Position numbers and translations under genes: made by a program. This document shows positions 1-8,463 of a DNA stretch of 64,000 nt, piece by piece. Under the pieces are notes generated by a model, which worked only from the letters and a program-made list of their open reading frames with translations, was not told the DNA's origin and searched no databases. Source of the stretch: Bacillus sp. T3 (GTDB lineage: Bacteria > Bacillota > Bacilli > Bacillales > Cytobacillaceae); NCBI RefSeq assembly GCF_033449965.1, contig NZ_CP137761.1, positions 2,852,001 to 2,916,000 of the forward strand, in the 5' to 3' direction. Each line of letters begins with the position of its first letter. Position 1 is the first letter of the stretch.

Positions 1-419
1 CATGCAACAGAAAGGTAACGCTCTAGTCTACGAAGATTATAATCATTATTCAGTGACATACATATAAAAACTGTATCAATATTTGTAGCTACAACCTGAA
101 TATCTTCCTTAGCACCTGCAACTTTCCGTGCAAAAACACTTTTCCGTGTAAGTATATGGTGAATAATTCCATTTCCTTTTGAATTATCGGTTCTGTCGAC
201 CATAACGAAATCTCCAACGGCAGGATATTCAGAAGGTCCCTTAACATTATAGTGAAATTTTCCTGATATCTCAGCAGCAATTTCACTATTTTCCGTAATC
301 ACCTTAAATAAATTTTTATATTGCGTTGATACTCGACCAATAAAAAGATCTTTATATATTTTAGACTCTTGTATAAATTCTTCAGAAAGTCCTAGATTTT
401 TCATATTAAAATTTTTCAA
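1..419 (-). CDS. rsgA: RsgA-type ribosome small-subunit GTPase, N-terminal part (runs off left edge)
   Basis: About 139 residues are visible before the window ends. The family is a circularly permuted GTPase that acts in late 30S subunit maturation. The visible part is the N-terminal OB-fold region: a PAVGDFV motif, then an R-K-S-x-F-x-R-K segment, and the NNDYNLRRLERYL stretch that leads into the G domain, which lies outside the window. The start is TTG at 419, eight bases after a perfect AGGAGG at 428-433; an in-frame ATG at 404 is less well placed. The gene is preceded by a leader peptide and a hairpin that masks its ribosome-binding site, unusual for a housekeeping rsgA. It may be a second, inducible paralogue; the rest of the genome would decide this. 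Confidence 0.85.
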   Translation of the reverse strand, partial: MKNFNMKNLGLSEEFIQESKIYKDLFIGRVSTQYKNLFKVITENSEIAAEISGKFHYNVKGPSEYPAVGDFVMVDRTDNSKGNGIIHHILTRKSVFARKVAGAKEDIQVVATNIDTVFICMSLNNDYNLRRLERYLSVA

Positions 420-427
420 CTTGATTT

Positions 428-460
428 CCTCCTAAAGTTTAGATCATAACCTTTGGGAGG
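428..460 (-). promoter_or_regulatory. Hairpin sequestering the rsgA Shine-Dalgarno
   Basis: On the minus-strand RNA, CCUCCCAAAG (451-460) pairs with CUUUAGGAGG (428-437): nine of ten bases pair, with a 13-base loop. The 3' arm is the ribosome-binding site of the downstream GTPase. The 5' arm can instead pair with GGGAGGT (488-494) near the end of the leader ORF, via ACCTCCC at 455-461. The two pairings exclude each other, the usual design of translational attenuators. Pairing is seen directly; regulation is inferred. Confidence 0.6.
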
Positions 461-474
461 TTCTATGCATGTTT

Positions 475-531
475 TTATTTTGCACATACCTCCCCATTTG
501 TTACAATCTCAACGTTTTGCTTGCTATTCAT
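475..531 (-). CDS. Putative 18-residue leader peptide upstream of the RsgA-type gene
   Basis: The ORF reads MNSKQNVEIVTNGEVCAK and ends in TAA. It starts with ATG at 531 behind AAGGAG (543-548), 11 bases upstream. It lies about 55 bases before the GTPase start, in the same direction. Its last codons contain the first arm (488-494) of the alternative hairpin that competes with masking of the GTPase ribosome-binding site. The size, position and overlap with a switchable hairpin match leader peptides of ribosome-sensing attenuators such as those of erm and cat genes. I do not recognise the peptide itself. Confidence 0.5.
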   Translation of the reverse strand: MNSKQNVEIVTNGEVCAK

Positions 532-711
532 AAAAACAACAACTCCTTTCCAATATTTATAAGTATAACTATATCACGATGTTCAACATTTTTATTTAAG
601 AACTATGCTTGAAGATACATATTAACCTCTAATAAGTAAAATATTTATAAAAAAAATGAGCTGCTTAGCAACCCATTTTGAGATTCGCACCCGATAATCG
701 AGTATTGACTT

Positions 712-1068
712 CTATTTATGATTTATAAGACGAGTGAGTATACTTCCTATCAGCGAAATGAATAGATAAGCTAAAAGTAATACAATATAGGTATCATTCG
801 TTACAATTGGAAAAAAAACTAGCAATACAATGAGTGTGATGCAAGGCATAACGTACCAAGAATTCTTAATGGAGCCAATAATTGAAATCACCAAAACGAT
901 TAGGGGATAAATAAACAGACCAAAAGCTAGGTCCTCCCCATATATATCAAAATCTCCACCTTGCCTAATACCTTGTAATAAGAAAGCGATGCACAATATA
1001 ACAAACAATGAAATAAAATATAGAAAATACCTTCGATTAATGTTAATAAATTTCAAATGCTTATCCAT
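712..1068 (-). CDS. Small integral membrane protein of unknown function
   Basis: The product has 118 residues with four hydrophobic segments, at roughly residues 14-32, 47-65, 71-86 and 92-111, and short charged ends (MDKHLKF at the N-terminus, RLINHK at the C-terminus). I do not recognise a family. I chose ATG at 1068 because GAGGGGG lies eight bases upstream; the reading frame is open 12 codons further with no ribosome-binding site. It stands alone, with about 200-300 bases of noncoding AT-rich sequence on each side. Confidence 0.6.
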   Translation of the reverse strand: MDKHLKFININRRYFLYFISLFVILCIAFLLQGIRQGGDFDIYGEDLAFGLFIYPLIVLVISIIGSIKNSWYVMPCITLIVLLVFFPIVTNDTYIVLLLAYLFISLIGSILTRLINHK

Positions 1069-1333
1069 TTCAACTACCCCCTCATTAGCTTCATAGATTT
1101 GCATCTGCTATAAAAATTTGGATTGCTTGCTGTTGGAAATCAGTCAATATGCTCAATCACATCATTAATTGGTATTTCTTCTTTATTCAAAAACTACCTC
1201 TAACCATATTTTAACATAAATTTATTATTTTTTTATTTTTATGCTGAATCCTCGTTAATTGGAATTACAGGACGGTAATGTAAATTTAAAAATCATTACG
1301 TTCCTTAAAACTCTATTTATATCTTCAACTTGG

Positions 1334-2360
1334 CTAATAAAGTTTTTCTAATGAATTTTCAACAAAGATCATCCTTCGTGAGATTTGATTTCTTCGAAGG
1401 GATAGGGGTTGACGATCCCCTTTCGAGTCAATTGCGCGGGTCATTATACAATATTCTCCTACGGATTTAGGATTCCATTTTATCGAGAATCGCTGCCATT
1501 CGAAATTCTCTCGCTGTTCAACCTTTGCTTCTTGCCAGGTTTCCCCACCATCCGTTGACACCTCAACTAATGAAATGGACGAGGACCCCCATGCCCAGCC
1601 CCAAATTTCCGTTTCTTCTAGTTTCAGGCCTTCTCCGTTCTGCGGTTGAACAATGATGGAGTTCGGACTATTTTCCCAGACAGGAGTTTCTATTATTTTC
1701 CCATCAACGGTTTCTCGATCCATATAATACTTGGTAGTAAATGCACTCGTACTTCTAACATTTGAAACTACTAAATTTGTCAGCCACTTTGTCGAGTTCG
1801 TTCCATAATATCCTGGAATCACAAGGCGAACAGGTCCTCCACGTTCTATCGTTAACGGTTCTCCATTAATAGCTAACGCGATGAGTACGTTTGGATCTAT
1901 AGCTTTTTCTATTGGAAGATCTTTTTCGTACCCAGGAGTAATGAACATTGTCATAAATTCCTTGATCAATCCCTTTAGAAATAACAAATTGTGCTTCGTC
2001 TTTTACTGTCACAAGCTTTAACAAATCTACGAGTCTTACACCTGTCCAAACCACATTTCCGATTCTTCTTTGTGGTACTTTAGGATTTAGTGGACTTCCT
2101 GCACACTCATGAAAAGCCATCACAGACGTTTGCGGTAACAATCGCAAATCCGCTAAACTGAATTGCGTTGGACAGTCAACGAGTCCTTCAATTGTAAGTG
2201 TCCAATCATCTAGGTCTACATCAGGAATTCCAAGGTGCCATACTTTAAACAAGTCAGGTTCAGCTGTAATTTTGCTCGATAGAATGCTAGGGTCACGTTT
2301 CTGAATAAGTCCATAGCCTGTAAATTTCATTGGTTGCCCTCTTTTGGATGAATTGGTCAT
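1334..2360 (-). CDS. Sulfite-oxidase-like molybdopterin oxidoreductase (one apparent frameshift)
   Basis: Two overlapping frames make one protein of about 341 residues of the SUOX/YedY molybdenum-cofactor family. The N-terminal part (from ATG 2360, behind AAAAGGAGATT) has FHECAGSP, with the cysteine that ligates Mo, and a WTGVRL segment. The C-terminal part has ERGGPVRLVIPGYYG and an Ig-like dimerisation domain with STDGGETW. The frames join at a CCAGG on the plus strand; removing A1934 gives the expected HYSGYEKDLPIEK. No Tat or Sec signal is visible, so the protein is probably cytosolic. The electron acceptor and substrate are unknown. I treat the break as a likely sequence error rather than a pseudogene. 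A second relative lies at 33491-34562. Confidence 0.8.
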
Positions 2361-2374
2361 TGGATAATCTCCTT

Positions 2375-2983
2375 TTACAAAATATTCGCCTTCATTAATG
2401 CGGAAATCTGTTGCTCATCGTTTTTTGATATTTGTTCTAGTTGATTTATAACTAGTTCTTGCCGCTTAATAGAGTGGTTTTGACTTAACTTAGCTTTTCC
2501 TTCTAGCTTATTGATTTTAATTTTAAAACCTTGAACCCCTTTGTTCATACCAGCGAGAAATTCAGCATCTACATCCTCTAATCTGTATGGACTGTCAGGT
2601 GCTTCATATTTCAACACCATATCATGTAAGGAGTCCATTAACTCATTTTCGTCCTCTAATAACTCTACCTCTCCATAAACATGAACGGTCACGTAATTCC
2701 ATGTTGGGACTGCTTTATTCGTCTCATACCAAGATGGGGAGATATAACAATGTGGACCGTGAAAAATAGCTAGAACCGTTTGATTTTTGATATCCTTCCA
2801 CTGCGGATTTGGACGAGCAAAGTGTCCATATAAATAAGTATTTTCCTTGTTCAAAAGTAACGGTAAATGAGTTGCAAATGGCATTCCATTGTGTTGAGAA
2901 AAAAGAGTAGCAAAGCTATGTTCTTTTATTATGTCAAAAGCCATTGTTTCATCTATAATTTTAAATTGTGAAGGAATATACAT
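2375..2983 (-). CDS. paiB: PaiB-type FMN-binding negative regulator
   Basis: The product has 202 residues and belongs to the PaiB family (split-barrel FMN-binding fold), known in Bacillus subtilis as a repressor of sporulation and degradative-enzyme genes. It begins MYIPSQFK, typical of the family, and contains HNGMPFATHLPLLL and YGHFARPNPQW. I chose ATG 2983, ten bases after AAGGTGG. It is immediately downstream of a paiA-like acetyltransferase (25 bases apart, same direction), so the usual pai operon is present in the order paiA-paiB. Confidence 0.9.
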   Translation of the reverse strand: MYIPSQFKIIDETMAFDIIKEHSFATLFSQHNGMPFATHLPLLLNKENTYLYGHFARPNPQWKDIKNQTVLAIFHGPHCYISPSWYETNKAVPTWNYVTVHVYGEVELLEDENELMDSLHDMVLKYEAPDSPYRLEDVDAEFLAGMNKGVQGFKIKINKLEGKAKLSQNHSIKRQELVINQLEQISKNDEQQISALMKANIL

Positions 2984-3008
2984 GGATGATAGTCCACCTT
3001 TCAAAACA

Positions 3009-3527
3009 TTATATGAGTGCTTTGGTCATGATAAAGTCAATTTGCTCTTCATCACCCATGAAAAAAGAGTGGGCTCCGGTTTGGACAAACCCCATTTTCT
3101 TATAAAAAGCTAGAGCATTTTCATTTTTTTCCCATACACCTAGCCAGATTTTCTTTTTATTATGTTGTAAAGCAATTTCCAAAGCTTTATTTAGCAGATA
3201 TTTGCCAAGTCCGCTTTTTTGAAATTTGCTCCTAATATAAATCCTTTCGATTTCCAGTGATTCATCACCCATTTCTTCAGACTGAGCATCATTGATATTA
3301 ACCTTTAAATAACCAGCCACTTCATCGTGAAAATAGACAAATAAGAACTCTGAAGATACATTGGATAATTCTTTTTCTAATTGTTTTAAGTTAAATGCCC
3401 TTTCCAAATAGGCATTCATATTTTCAGGTGAGTTCTGATCCTTAAAGGTATCATTAAACGTTTCATAACTAATTTCTTGAAGGATACTTGAATCTTCAAG
3501 AGTGCATTTTTTTATCTTGATGGTCAT
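3009..3527 (-). CDS. paiA: PaiA-type polyamine N-acetyltransferase (GNAT)
   Basis: The product is a 172-residue GNAT protein. The acetyl-CoA site is seen as IYIRSKFQKSGLGKYLLNKAL (the R/Q-x-x-G-x-G/A loop), followed by WLGVWEKNENALAFYKKMGF, the hallmark of PaiA. PaiA acetylates spermidine and spermine in B. subtilis, which links it to polyamine detoxification. ATG 3527 follows AAAGGAG. It is the first gene of a paiA-paiB pair and lies just downstream of a MarR regulator on the same strand, with which it may be co-transcribed (24 bases apart). Confidence 0.9.
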   Translation of the reverse strand: MTIKIKKCTLEDSSILQEISYETFNDTFKDQNSPENMNAYLERAFNLKQLEKELSNVSSEFLFVYFHDEVAGYLKVNINDAQSEEMGDESLEIERIYIRSKFQKSGLGKYLLNKALEIALQHNKKKIWLGVWEKNENALAFYKKMGFVQTGAHSFFMGDEEQIDFIMTKALI

Positions 3528-3551
3528 TTTAATAGCCGCTCCTTTATAAAA

Positions 3552-4004
3552 TCAATAATTCCTCTTATTTCCTTTTTTAACGAATTCCCAGTCTTTTTCA
3601 ATATTTTTTCTTACTCTTTGAAGAAGATGGAAAATGGCTTCTACTTCTGTCTCGGAAAATCCCTCTAATGCAACGCTTTCGGAATAATCATGTTCTCTTT
3701 TTATAAATGGGTAAACTTTTTGCCCTTTTTCTGTTGGAAAGAGCTTATTTATTTTTTTGTTATGTTCATCATCTTTCTTTTCAATAAACCCATTCATTTC
3801 AAGTTTTTTTATTGCACGAGCTGCTGTTGTTCGGTCTACTTTTATGATTTCAGCCAGCTTTTCTTGGATGATTCCTGGATTTTCACAGATTCGCACTAAG
3901 TACAAATACTGTCCTTTCGTAAGGTCAAATTCTTTAAATTCGATATTGCTTATTGAATCTAGTGCCCTGGCAATCATTCCAATTTCACGGAGGATTTCCT
4001 TCAT
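3552..4004 (-). CDS. MarR-family transcriptional regulator
   Basis: The product has 150 residues with a winged helix-turn-helix: KLAEIIKVDRTTAARAIKKL is the recognition region and the following segment is the wing. The C-terminal helix (RVRKNIEKDWEFV) serves dimerisation. I chose ATG 4004, six bases after AAGGAG; the frame is open 11 codons further. It is transcribed away from a GNAT/membrane-protein pair and ahead of paiA-paiB. A long inverted repeat in the divergent intergenic region is a candidate autoregulatory operator. The ligand cannot be read from the sequence. Confidence 0.85.
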   Translation of the reverse strand: MKEILREIGMIARALDSISNIEFKEFDLTKGQYLYLVRICENPGIIQEKLAEIIKVDRTTAARAIKKLEMNGFIEKKDDEHNKKINKLFPTEKGQKVYPFIKREHDYSESVALEGFSETEVEAIFHLLQRVRKNIEKDWEFVKKGNKRNY

Positions 4005-4028
4005 AATTAACTCCTTATCCTGCATTTT

Positions 4029-4093
4029 TTGTTGCATTTACTATAAAATTGATATAAATTAAATTTATCCTAATTTTATTGTATTTGCAACAA
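4029..4093. promoter_or_regulatory. Candidate MarR operator: split inverted repeat in a divergent promoter region
   Basis: TTGTTGCATTTAC (4029-4041) and GTATTTGCAACAA (4081-4093) are inverted copies matching at 11 of 13 bases, 39 bases apart. They flank the AT-rich promoter region between the minus-strand marR gene and the plus-strand acetyltransferase. The placement suggests the MarR protein controls both directions. Binding is inferred. Confidence 0.35.
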
Positions 4094-4126
4094 AATGATG
4101 AAGACCATTAAAAAGGACTGATAAAA

Positions 4127-4570
4127 ATGAAAGCAAAAAGAATAACGATTGATGAAGATTTAAAAGTAGCTTTTTCTATAAGGAAAAAAGTATTTGTGAA
4201 GGAACAAGGCGTACCATTAGAAGATGAATTTGATCATTTTGATAAATTAAATGGAGAATGCGATCACCTACTCGTTCATTATCATGATCAACCAGTGGGC
4301 ACGGGAAGACTTCGGTTCGTTGAAGGTGTAGGGAAATTAGAACGAATCTGCGTCCTGGAACCATACCGAAAATTTGGGATTGGAAAAATCATTATCCAAG
4401 CATTAGAAGAACTTGCTGAAGAACGTGGAGTGTCCCAGGTTAAATTACACGGACAAACACAGGCAGAAGGTTTTTATAAAAAACTAGGGTTTAGGACATC
4501 ATCTGATGTATTTATGGAAGATGGAATTCCACATATTCTCATGCTCAAAGAATTATCAGCTAAAAAATGA
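4127..4570 (+). CDS. GNAT-family N-acetyltransferase (YjcF/ElaA-like)
   Basis: The product has 147 residues. The N-terminal AFSIRKKVFVKEQGVP is characteristic of the YjcF/ElaA branch of GNAT proteins, and the acetyl-CoA loop is seen as LEPYRKFGIGKIIIQAL. The acceptor substrate is unknown. ATG 4127 follows AAAGGACTG. Its stop overlaps the start of the downstream membrane-protein gene in an ATGA, so the two are translationally coupled. Both are read divergently from the MarR gene. Confidence 0.85.
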   Translation: MKAKRITIDEDLKVAFSIRKKVFVKEQGVPLEDEFDHFDKLNGECDHLLVHYHDQPVGTGRLRFVEGVGKLERICVLEPYRKFGIGKIIIQALEELAEERGVSQVKLHGQTQAEGFYKKLGFRTSSDVFMEDGIPHILMLKELSAKK

Positions 4571-5232
4571 TAACGAGGTCGAGTAAAGCCAAATTTGTTG
4601 TTTATGTATTAGGAATTTTAGTATTAACGCTTGGTATTGCTTTCACTATACAATCAGACCTTGGAACATCACCCTTTGATGCGCTTTTGGTAGGACTGTC
4701 TCTAAATGTGGGGCTTACCGTGGGAAGCTGGGAATTCATCATCGCATTATTACTGATAGGTTGTAATTCATTGTTAGAGAGAAAAAGACCAGAAGTTTTG
4801 GGGTTGTTGACAGCGCTTATAACGGGTATTGGGATTGACATGTGGCTTTTTTTATTGGGAAAGATAATCACACCTGAATTATGGTACAGCAAATTAATTT
4901 GGTTTTGTATCGGCTTAGTTGTTATAGGATTAGGAACGGCAATTTATTTACACACAAATTTTGCCCCGATTCCGATTGATCGTTTAACATTGATCATAAA
5001 ACAATTAACTAGAACAAATATTACGTTTTCCAGAACATTCTTATACCTCATATTCTTGATATTAGCAATCGCTTTTGATGGACCTATTGGCCTTGGCACT
5101 GTATTAACCGTTTGTTCAGGGGGTCTGATACTGAATAACTTTATGCCATTGACTAAAAGGGTATTGGACCGCATATTAATACACTCTAGTACTTCACCAA
5201 ATTATGATAAAGAAAAAAACCATTCTAAATAG
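4567..5232 (+). CDS. YczE/YitT-type integral membrane protein
   Basis: The product has 221 residues with five to six membrane segments. It begins with a hydrophobic helix followed by SDLGTSPFDALLVGLS, repeated in form later as NFAPIPIDRLTLII; this internal duplication around a conserved Pro/Asp motif is typical of the YczE/YitT family, whose transport or regulatory role is poorly known. It overlaps the upstream acetyltransferase by four bases (ATGA) and ends inside the arm of a strong terminator at 5215-5247. Confidence 0.8.
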   Translation: MITRSSKAKFVVYVLGILVLTLGIAFTIQSDLGTSPFDALLVGLSLNVGLTVGSWEFIIALLLIGCNSLLERKRPEVLGLLTALITGIGIDMWLFLLGKIITPELWYSKLIWFCIGLVVIGLGTAIYLHTNFAPIPIDRLTLIIKQLTRTNITFSRTFLYLIFLILAIAFDGPIGLGTVLTVCSGGLILNNFMPLTKRVLDRILIHSSTSPNYDKEKNHSK

Positions 5233-5247
5233 AATAGAATGGTTTTT
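5215..5247. terminator. Bidirectional Rho-independent terminator
   Basis: AAAAACCATTCT and AGAATGGTTTTT form a perfect 12-bp stem with a nine-base loop. It ends with T on the plus strand and, read the other way, also with T. It separates the plus-strand membrane-protein gene from the convergent reductase-domain gene. Confidence 0.85.
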
Positions 5248-5269
5248 AGTAGTTCTTGTCCTATTACAA

Positions 5270-5836
5270 TTAGTCCCTATTCAAATGATAGATTAGCTGA
5301 ACAACGCCAGAGGAGAACGACCTTGTATTAACCAATTTCAAATTTAACCTCTCTTGTATATCAATAAACAATGGTTTTCCTACTCCTAAGATAACAGGGT
5401 GTATTGATAATCTAAATTCATCAACTAGCTTTAAATTAATAAAGCTTGTAATAAGGCTAGCTCCACCATATAACCAAATATCTTTACCAGGCTTATTTTT
5501 TAATTTATTTACTTCTTCAAGGATCTGATCATTTATATATATTGCTTTATTATTAATCCCTTTTTGCTTTCTGGAAAACACATATTTTTGTTTACTATGT
5601 ATTGCAGCCCATATTTCCTTTTCAGATTCATTATTTCCTGTTTCTGGAGTATATTGTCCCCATAAATCATAACTCTTTCGTCCATATAATATTGTATCAA
5701 TTTGATTTAAGAAATTAATAAATCCCATGTCAGAGTCCATTATGCACCAATCAACTTCTCCATTTTTCCCTTCAATAAAACCATCTAAAGTAACGGCTAA
5801 ATCTAAAATTATTCTTCTCTTTACCTCTATAGACAT
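5270..5836 (-). CDS. RibD C-terminal/dihydrofolate-reductase-fold family protein
   Basis: The product has 188 residues. It shows the start of the DHFR-like fold (LDLAVTLDGFIEGKNGEVDW), then ILYGRKSYDLW and DIWLYGGASLITSF with the nucleotide-binding Gly-Gly, and ends in the usual HPVILGVGKPLF segment. B. subtilis relatives are YyaP and YwjB; they bind NADPH but their substrates are not established. ATG 5836 follows AAGGAGACC. It is a single-gene unit converging on the terminator at 5215-5247. Confidence 0.85.
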   Translation of the reverse strand: MSIEVKRRIILDLAVTLDGFIEGKNGEVDWCIMDSDMGFINFLNQIDTILYGRKSYDLWGQYTPETGNNESEKEIWAAIHSKQKYVFSRKQKGINNKAIYINDQILEEVNKLKNKPGKDIWLYGGASLITSFINLKLVDEFRLSIHPVILGVGKPLFIDIQERLNLKLVNTRSFSSGVVQLIYHLNRD

Positions 5837-5956
5837 TGTTTGGTCTCCTTAAAGTTTGTTAATATTACTTTTCGCTCCAATTCATTAATAATTCATTTGC
5901 CAATTTAACTATAATACCTTTATGCTAGATCGTCCGTTCATGAAACAAGAAAAGGT

Positions 5957-6139
5957 CTATGCGCACAAATCCAATCCTCACTCGTCGAAAAGTAATCATA
6001 GAACTAGTCTAAGTGCACAAATCCGATCCTCACTCCTCAAGAAGTGATCATAAAGCCTGGCTATGCGCACAAATCCAATCCTCACTCGTCGAAAAATGAT
6101 CATATAACTAGGCTATATGCACAAGCCTAGAGTGAGTGG
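5957..6139. repeat. Tandem repeat, 52-bp period, three full units and a partial fourth
   Basis: Units start at 5957, 6009, 6061 and 6113, exactly 52 bases apart. Each begins CTATGCGCACAAATCC or a close variant (CTAAGTGCACAAATCC, CTATATGCACAAGCC) and contains TCCTCACTC and TGATCATA or a near copy. No ORF or CRISPR-like leader accompanies it. It fills the roughly 410-base gap between the reductase-domain gene and the membrane-anchored protein gene. Confidence 0.8.
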
Positions 6140-6250
6140 CTTTGGTGTCTTCCACTCTACTGAGTGCATATTTAAGTACTAATCTGGTGGATGATCCGGA
6201 AGTTTTTCCATATCCTGATACTAAAAGATAGGGCAATTTTTCTTGTAAGA

Positions 6251-6922
6251 TTAATTTTCTACTTTCCACCCTCTATCCATTCCATCTAAATAATGCCTTT
6301 GAAGGCTATTCTTTTCGTTTTTTGAATCTTTCACATAAATGTCCATCGAAAACTGTTTGGGAATTCCGTTTAGTTCGCTACTTATTGAAGCTGCTATCTC
6401 ATCCATTAGCTCGAAGGTCTTTTCATTGTTAAGCCCTGTCCTTTTCCATGATAACTCTGCTATAAAAAAGTTTTTTTCTAATCTTGTTTGGGGATCGGGA
6501 GAAAAAAAGTCAAATACTATACCTGCTACTCCTATATTATGCTCCTCCTGAACCTTGAGGCTATACTTTAAATTTGGATACTTTTCATCTAGGATCCTAC
6601 GTATTTTGGATTCTAGTTCCATAGATGCCAAGTATGCGCCATATGCATCAAACATTGTTAATTCATATCTTGAGGTCTCAAAGACAGCATCTTTATCATC
6701 TGTTGGTCGCATTTTAATGTTATAATCCGGAATCAAAAAATTATATTGAGATGAATAAACTTCGAAGTCTTTGTGATATTTTTCTTCATAATAGGCTAAT
6801 ACTTCTTTTTCCGCTTTTGCCTTGCTTATTGGATTTCCAAAAAACGCATTAATGAAATAGACGATTGCAGCTACCAATAGGACAGACAAAATTATAAATA
6901 TTTTTTTCTTCAATGACATCAT
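6251..6922 (-). CDS. Membrane-anchored extracytoplasmic protein, possibly YfjL-like
   Basis: The product has about 223 residues. One N-terminal membrane segment (KKKIFIILSVLLVAAIVYFI) is followed by an extracellular domain of mixed charge with no catalytic motif I recognise. The general form (short cytosolic tail, one helix, GNPISK segment) recalls the YfjL family of Bacillus, but I am not sure. ATG 6922 is preceded by GGGGTGA; GTG 6928 and ATG 6919 are alternatives. It is a single-gene unit. Confidence 0.55.
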   Translation of the reverse strand: MMSLKKKIFIILSVLLVAAIVYFINAFFGNPISKAKAEKEVLAYYEEKYHKDFEVYSSQYNFLIPDYNIKMRPTDDKDAVFETSRYELTMFDAYGAYLASMELESKIRRILDEKYPNLKYSLKVQEEHNIGVAGIVFDFFSPDPQTRLEKNFFIAELSWKRTGLNNEKTFELMDEIAASISSELNGIPKQFSMDIYVKDSKNEKNSLQRHYLDGMDRGWKVEN

Positions 6923-6991
6923 GGTCACCCCAATATAAATTTGACTTCAACTTTAATATAGCATCATTTCCATCCCCAAGATTTATTTTTC

Positions 6992-7032
6992 AAAAAAAAG
7001 ACACTGGTTTCATATGACAAAGCCAATGTCTT
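6992..7032 (-). terminator. Rho-independent terminator of the tandem GNAT gene
   Basis: On the minus strand AAGACATTGG (7023-7032) pairs with CCAGTGTCTT (6998-7007), one G-U, followed by a run of T. It lies 50 bases after the acetyltransferase stop. Confidence 0.75.
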
Positions 7033-7081
7033 GCTAGACTCATAAAGTCTCTAGTATGTATGGGGGCTGTCTCCAAAATGC

Positions 7082-7866
7082 TTATTGGTTGTACTCATAG
7101 TAATCCTGGGAATGGTAAGTTCGAAAACCACAAGATTCATATAGTTTAAGTGCATGGTCATTTTTAGCCTCTACCTCTAGAAAAATGGGTAGTCCTTTTT
7201 GGTGCTCCACCAGTACGACCTTTGCTAAAGCTTTTCTGCCAATCCCTTTTCCTCGTAGTTCTGGAAATACTACAAATCCATAAATCCATGCTTCCCCATT
7301 CAATTCTGAAACACGCATTTTGCCGGCAATTCTTCCTTCAGCTTCAATAACTAGTCTTTTGTCACTGCTATTCTCGTCAATGAGTTGCTGGATTTCCCTT
7401 GACTCTTGCTCCCCATCCCGAAGCCGGCGATGTCGAGTTGAATTTCTGCTTCCGAATCTTCCTTTGAAAAAGAGGGTCTTATCTTAATACCATCATCCTC
7501 AGACAAATCTTTTTGATGCCATTGCATTTGATACTCTGCAATCGAAAATGTGCATGGTATGGTTGATAAGAACGCTTTTGCTGTATGAGATTTTGAAGGA
7601 GCATTTAACAAAATGGTTTCAATATTCCATTTCTTCGCTTCTTCAATGCCTAATTTTAGCAAGCTAGAAAAAATTCCTTTCCTTCTGTAATCAGGGTGAA
7701 CCATCCCACAAAGCTCTACCTTATTTCCGAAACCGTAGCTTCCAAGGAATCCGACAAGTACCCCATCTTCATAATGGAAAAAGTCTTCCTGTCTATCCCC
7801 GCTCCGATTTTCAAGCATATCGAAATTTAACTTTAGCAGAAATCCGCCTTCTTTTTCGCAAACCAT
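7082..7866 (-). CDS. Two-domain GNAT acetyltransferase (one apparent frameshift)
   Basis: Two frames combine into about 260 residues with two GNAT domains. The first has GMVHPDYRRKGIFSSLLKLGIEEA, the second FPELRGKGIGRKALAKV and ESCGF. The frames join near a G run (CCC at 7417-7419 on the plus strand): adding one G continues the first domain into DGEQESREIQQLIDEN. The whole span is 3n+2, consistent with one lost base. The true start is uncertain: ATG 7866 has no clear ribosome-binding site, and protein-like sequence continues upstream towards an ATG near 7898 in another frame, after GGGGTAGGA. The substrate is unknown. Confidence 0.75.
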
Positions 7867-8238
7867 TTGAAGTTCTTTAATTTTTAGTAATTCCTGGAAC
7901 AGTTGGCATATTTTCCTACCCCTAATCGATTTATTTTTTTAACATGGAAACTTCACTATAATTATTAATATTATTCGATGTGTTAAGTGGGTAGTCCTTT
8001 TTTGTAAAATGAAGGTGGCATAATCCACCTCTTCATTATTAGGAGTGCAAAGTTTGCAGGGGGAGCCTAAATAAAAAGTTCAAAGAAAAAAGCCTACAGG
8101 TTTTGAAAAAAACAAGTGGCTAATCAAAGAAATTACTCTATAAGGATCAAACATAATATGTGTTATTGATTTACAGGCTTTGCTTTATTGATCATATCTT
8201 TCTAATAACAGTTTAGATTAATGTGAATTGACGGCTTA
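7867..8238. other. Intergenic region without recognised gene
   Basis: AT-rich sequence holding one imperfect hairpin at about 8013-8041 (AATGAAG-GTGG against CCAC-CT-CTTCATT) without a good T run. I see no ORF with a ribosome-binding site, no RNA gene and no repeat. Confidence 0.4.
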
Positions 8239-8463
8239 TTAATCAATATCCTTCACAAGCGTCAATACCCCTGTAACAGCCTCCTTTATCGCTTCCTCCC
8301 TTGTATCTCCGAATCCATTATGACAGTACCATTTTGAGTGTTCAGCATTGGCCACAGCATGCCAATGACTGCCATTACGAAACACTTCAACCAATACACC
8401 GCAAGTTGGATCATCATAATGCCAACGCTCTGTTGCCCGTAGTAGATTTGAATCAAACGACAT
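8239..8463 (-). CDS. Small conserved-looking protein of unknown function
   Basis: The product has 74 residues, starts at ATG 8463 behind a perfect AGGAGG and is rich in Trp, His and Cys (RWHYDDPTCGVL, GSHWHAVANAEHSKWYCHNGFGD). The C-terminal half forms an amphipathic helix (TREEAIKEAVTGVLTLV). I do not recognise the family. The good ribosome-binding site and codon use suggest a real gene. It is monocistronic. Confidence 0.6.
   Translation of the reverse strand: MSFDSNLLRATERWHYDDPTCGVLVEVFRNGSHWHAVANAEHSKWYCHNGFGDTREEAIKEAVTGVLTLVKDID

Noticed and set aside
89..286. Minus-strand ORF of 65 codons inside the RsgA-type gene
   Set aside because: It is a frame shadow; the RsgA frame is open through the whole region with recognisable motifs.
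5957..6139. 52-bp repeats as a CRISPR array
   Set aside because: The whole unit is similar, with no unique spacers, no short conserved repeat and no cas genes.
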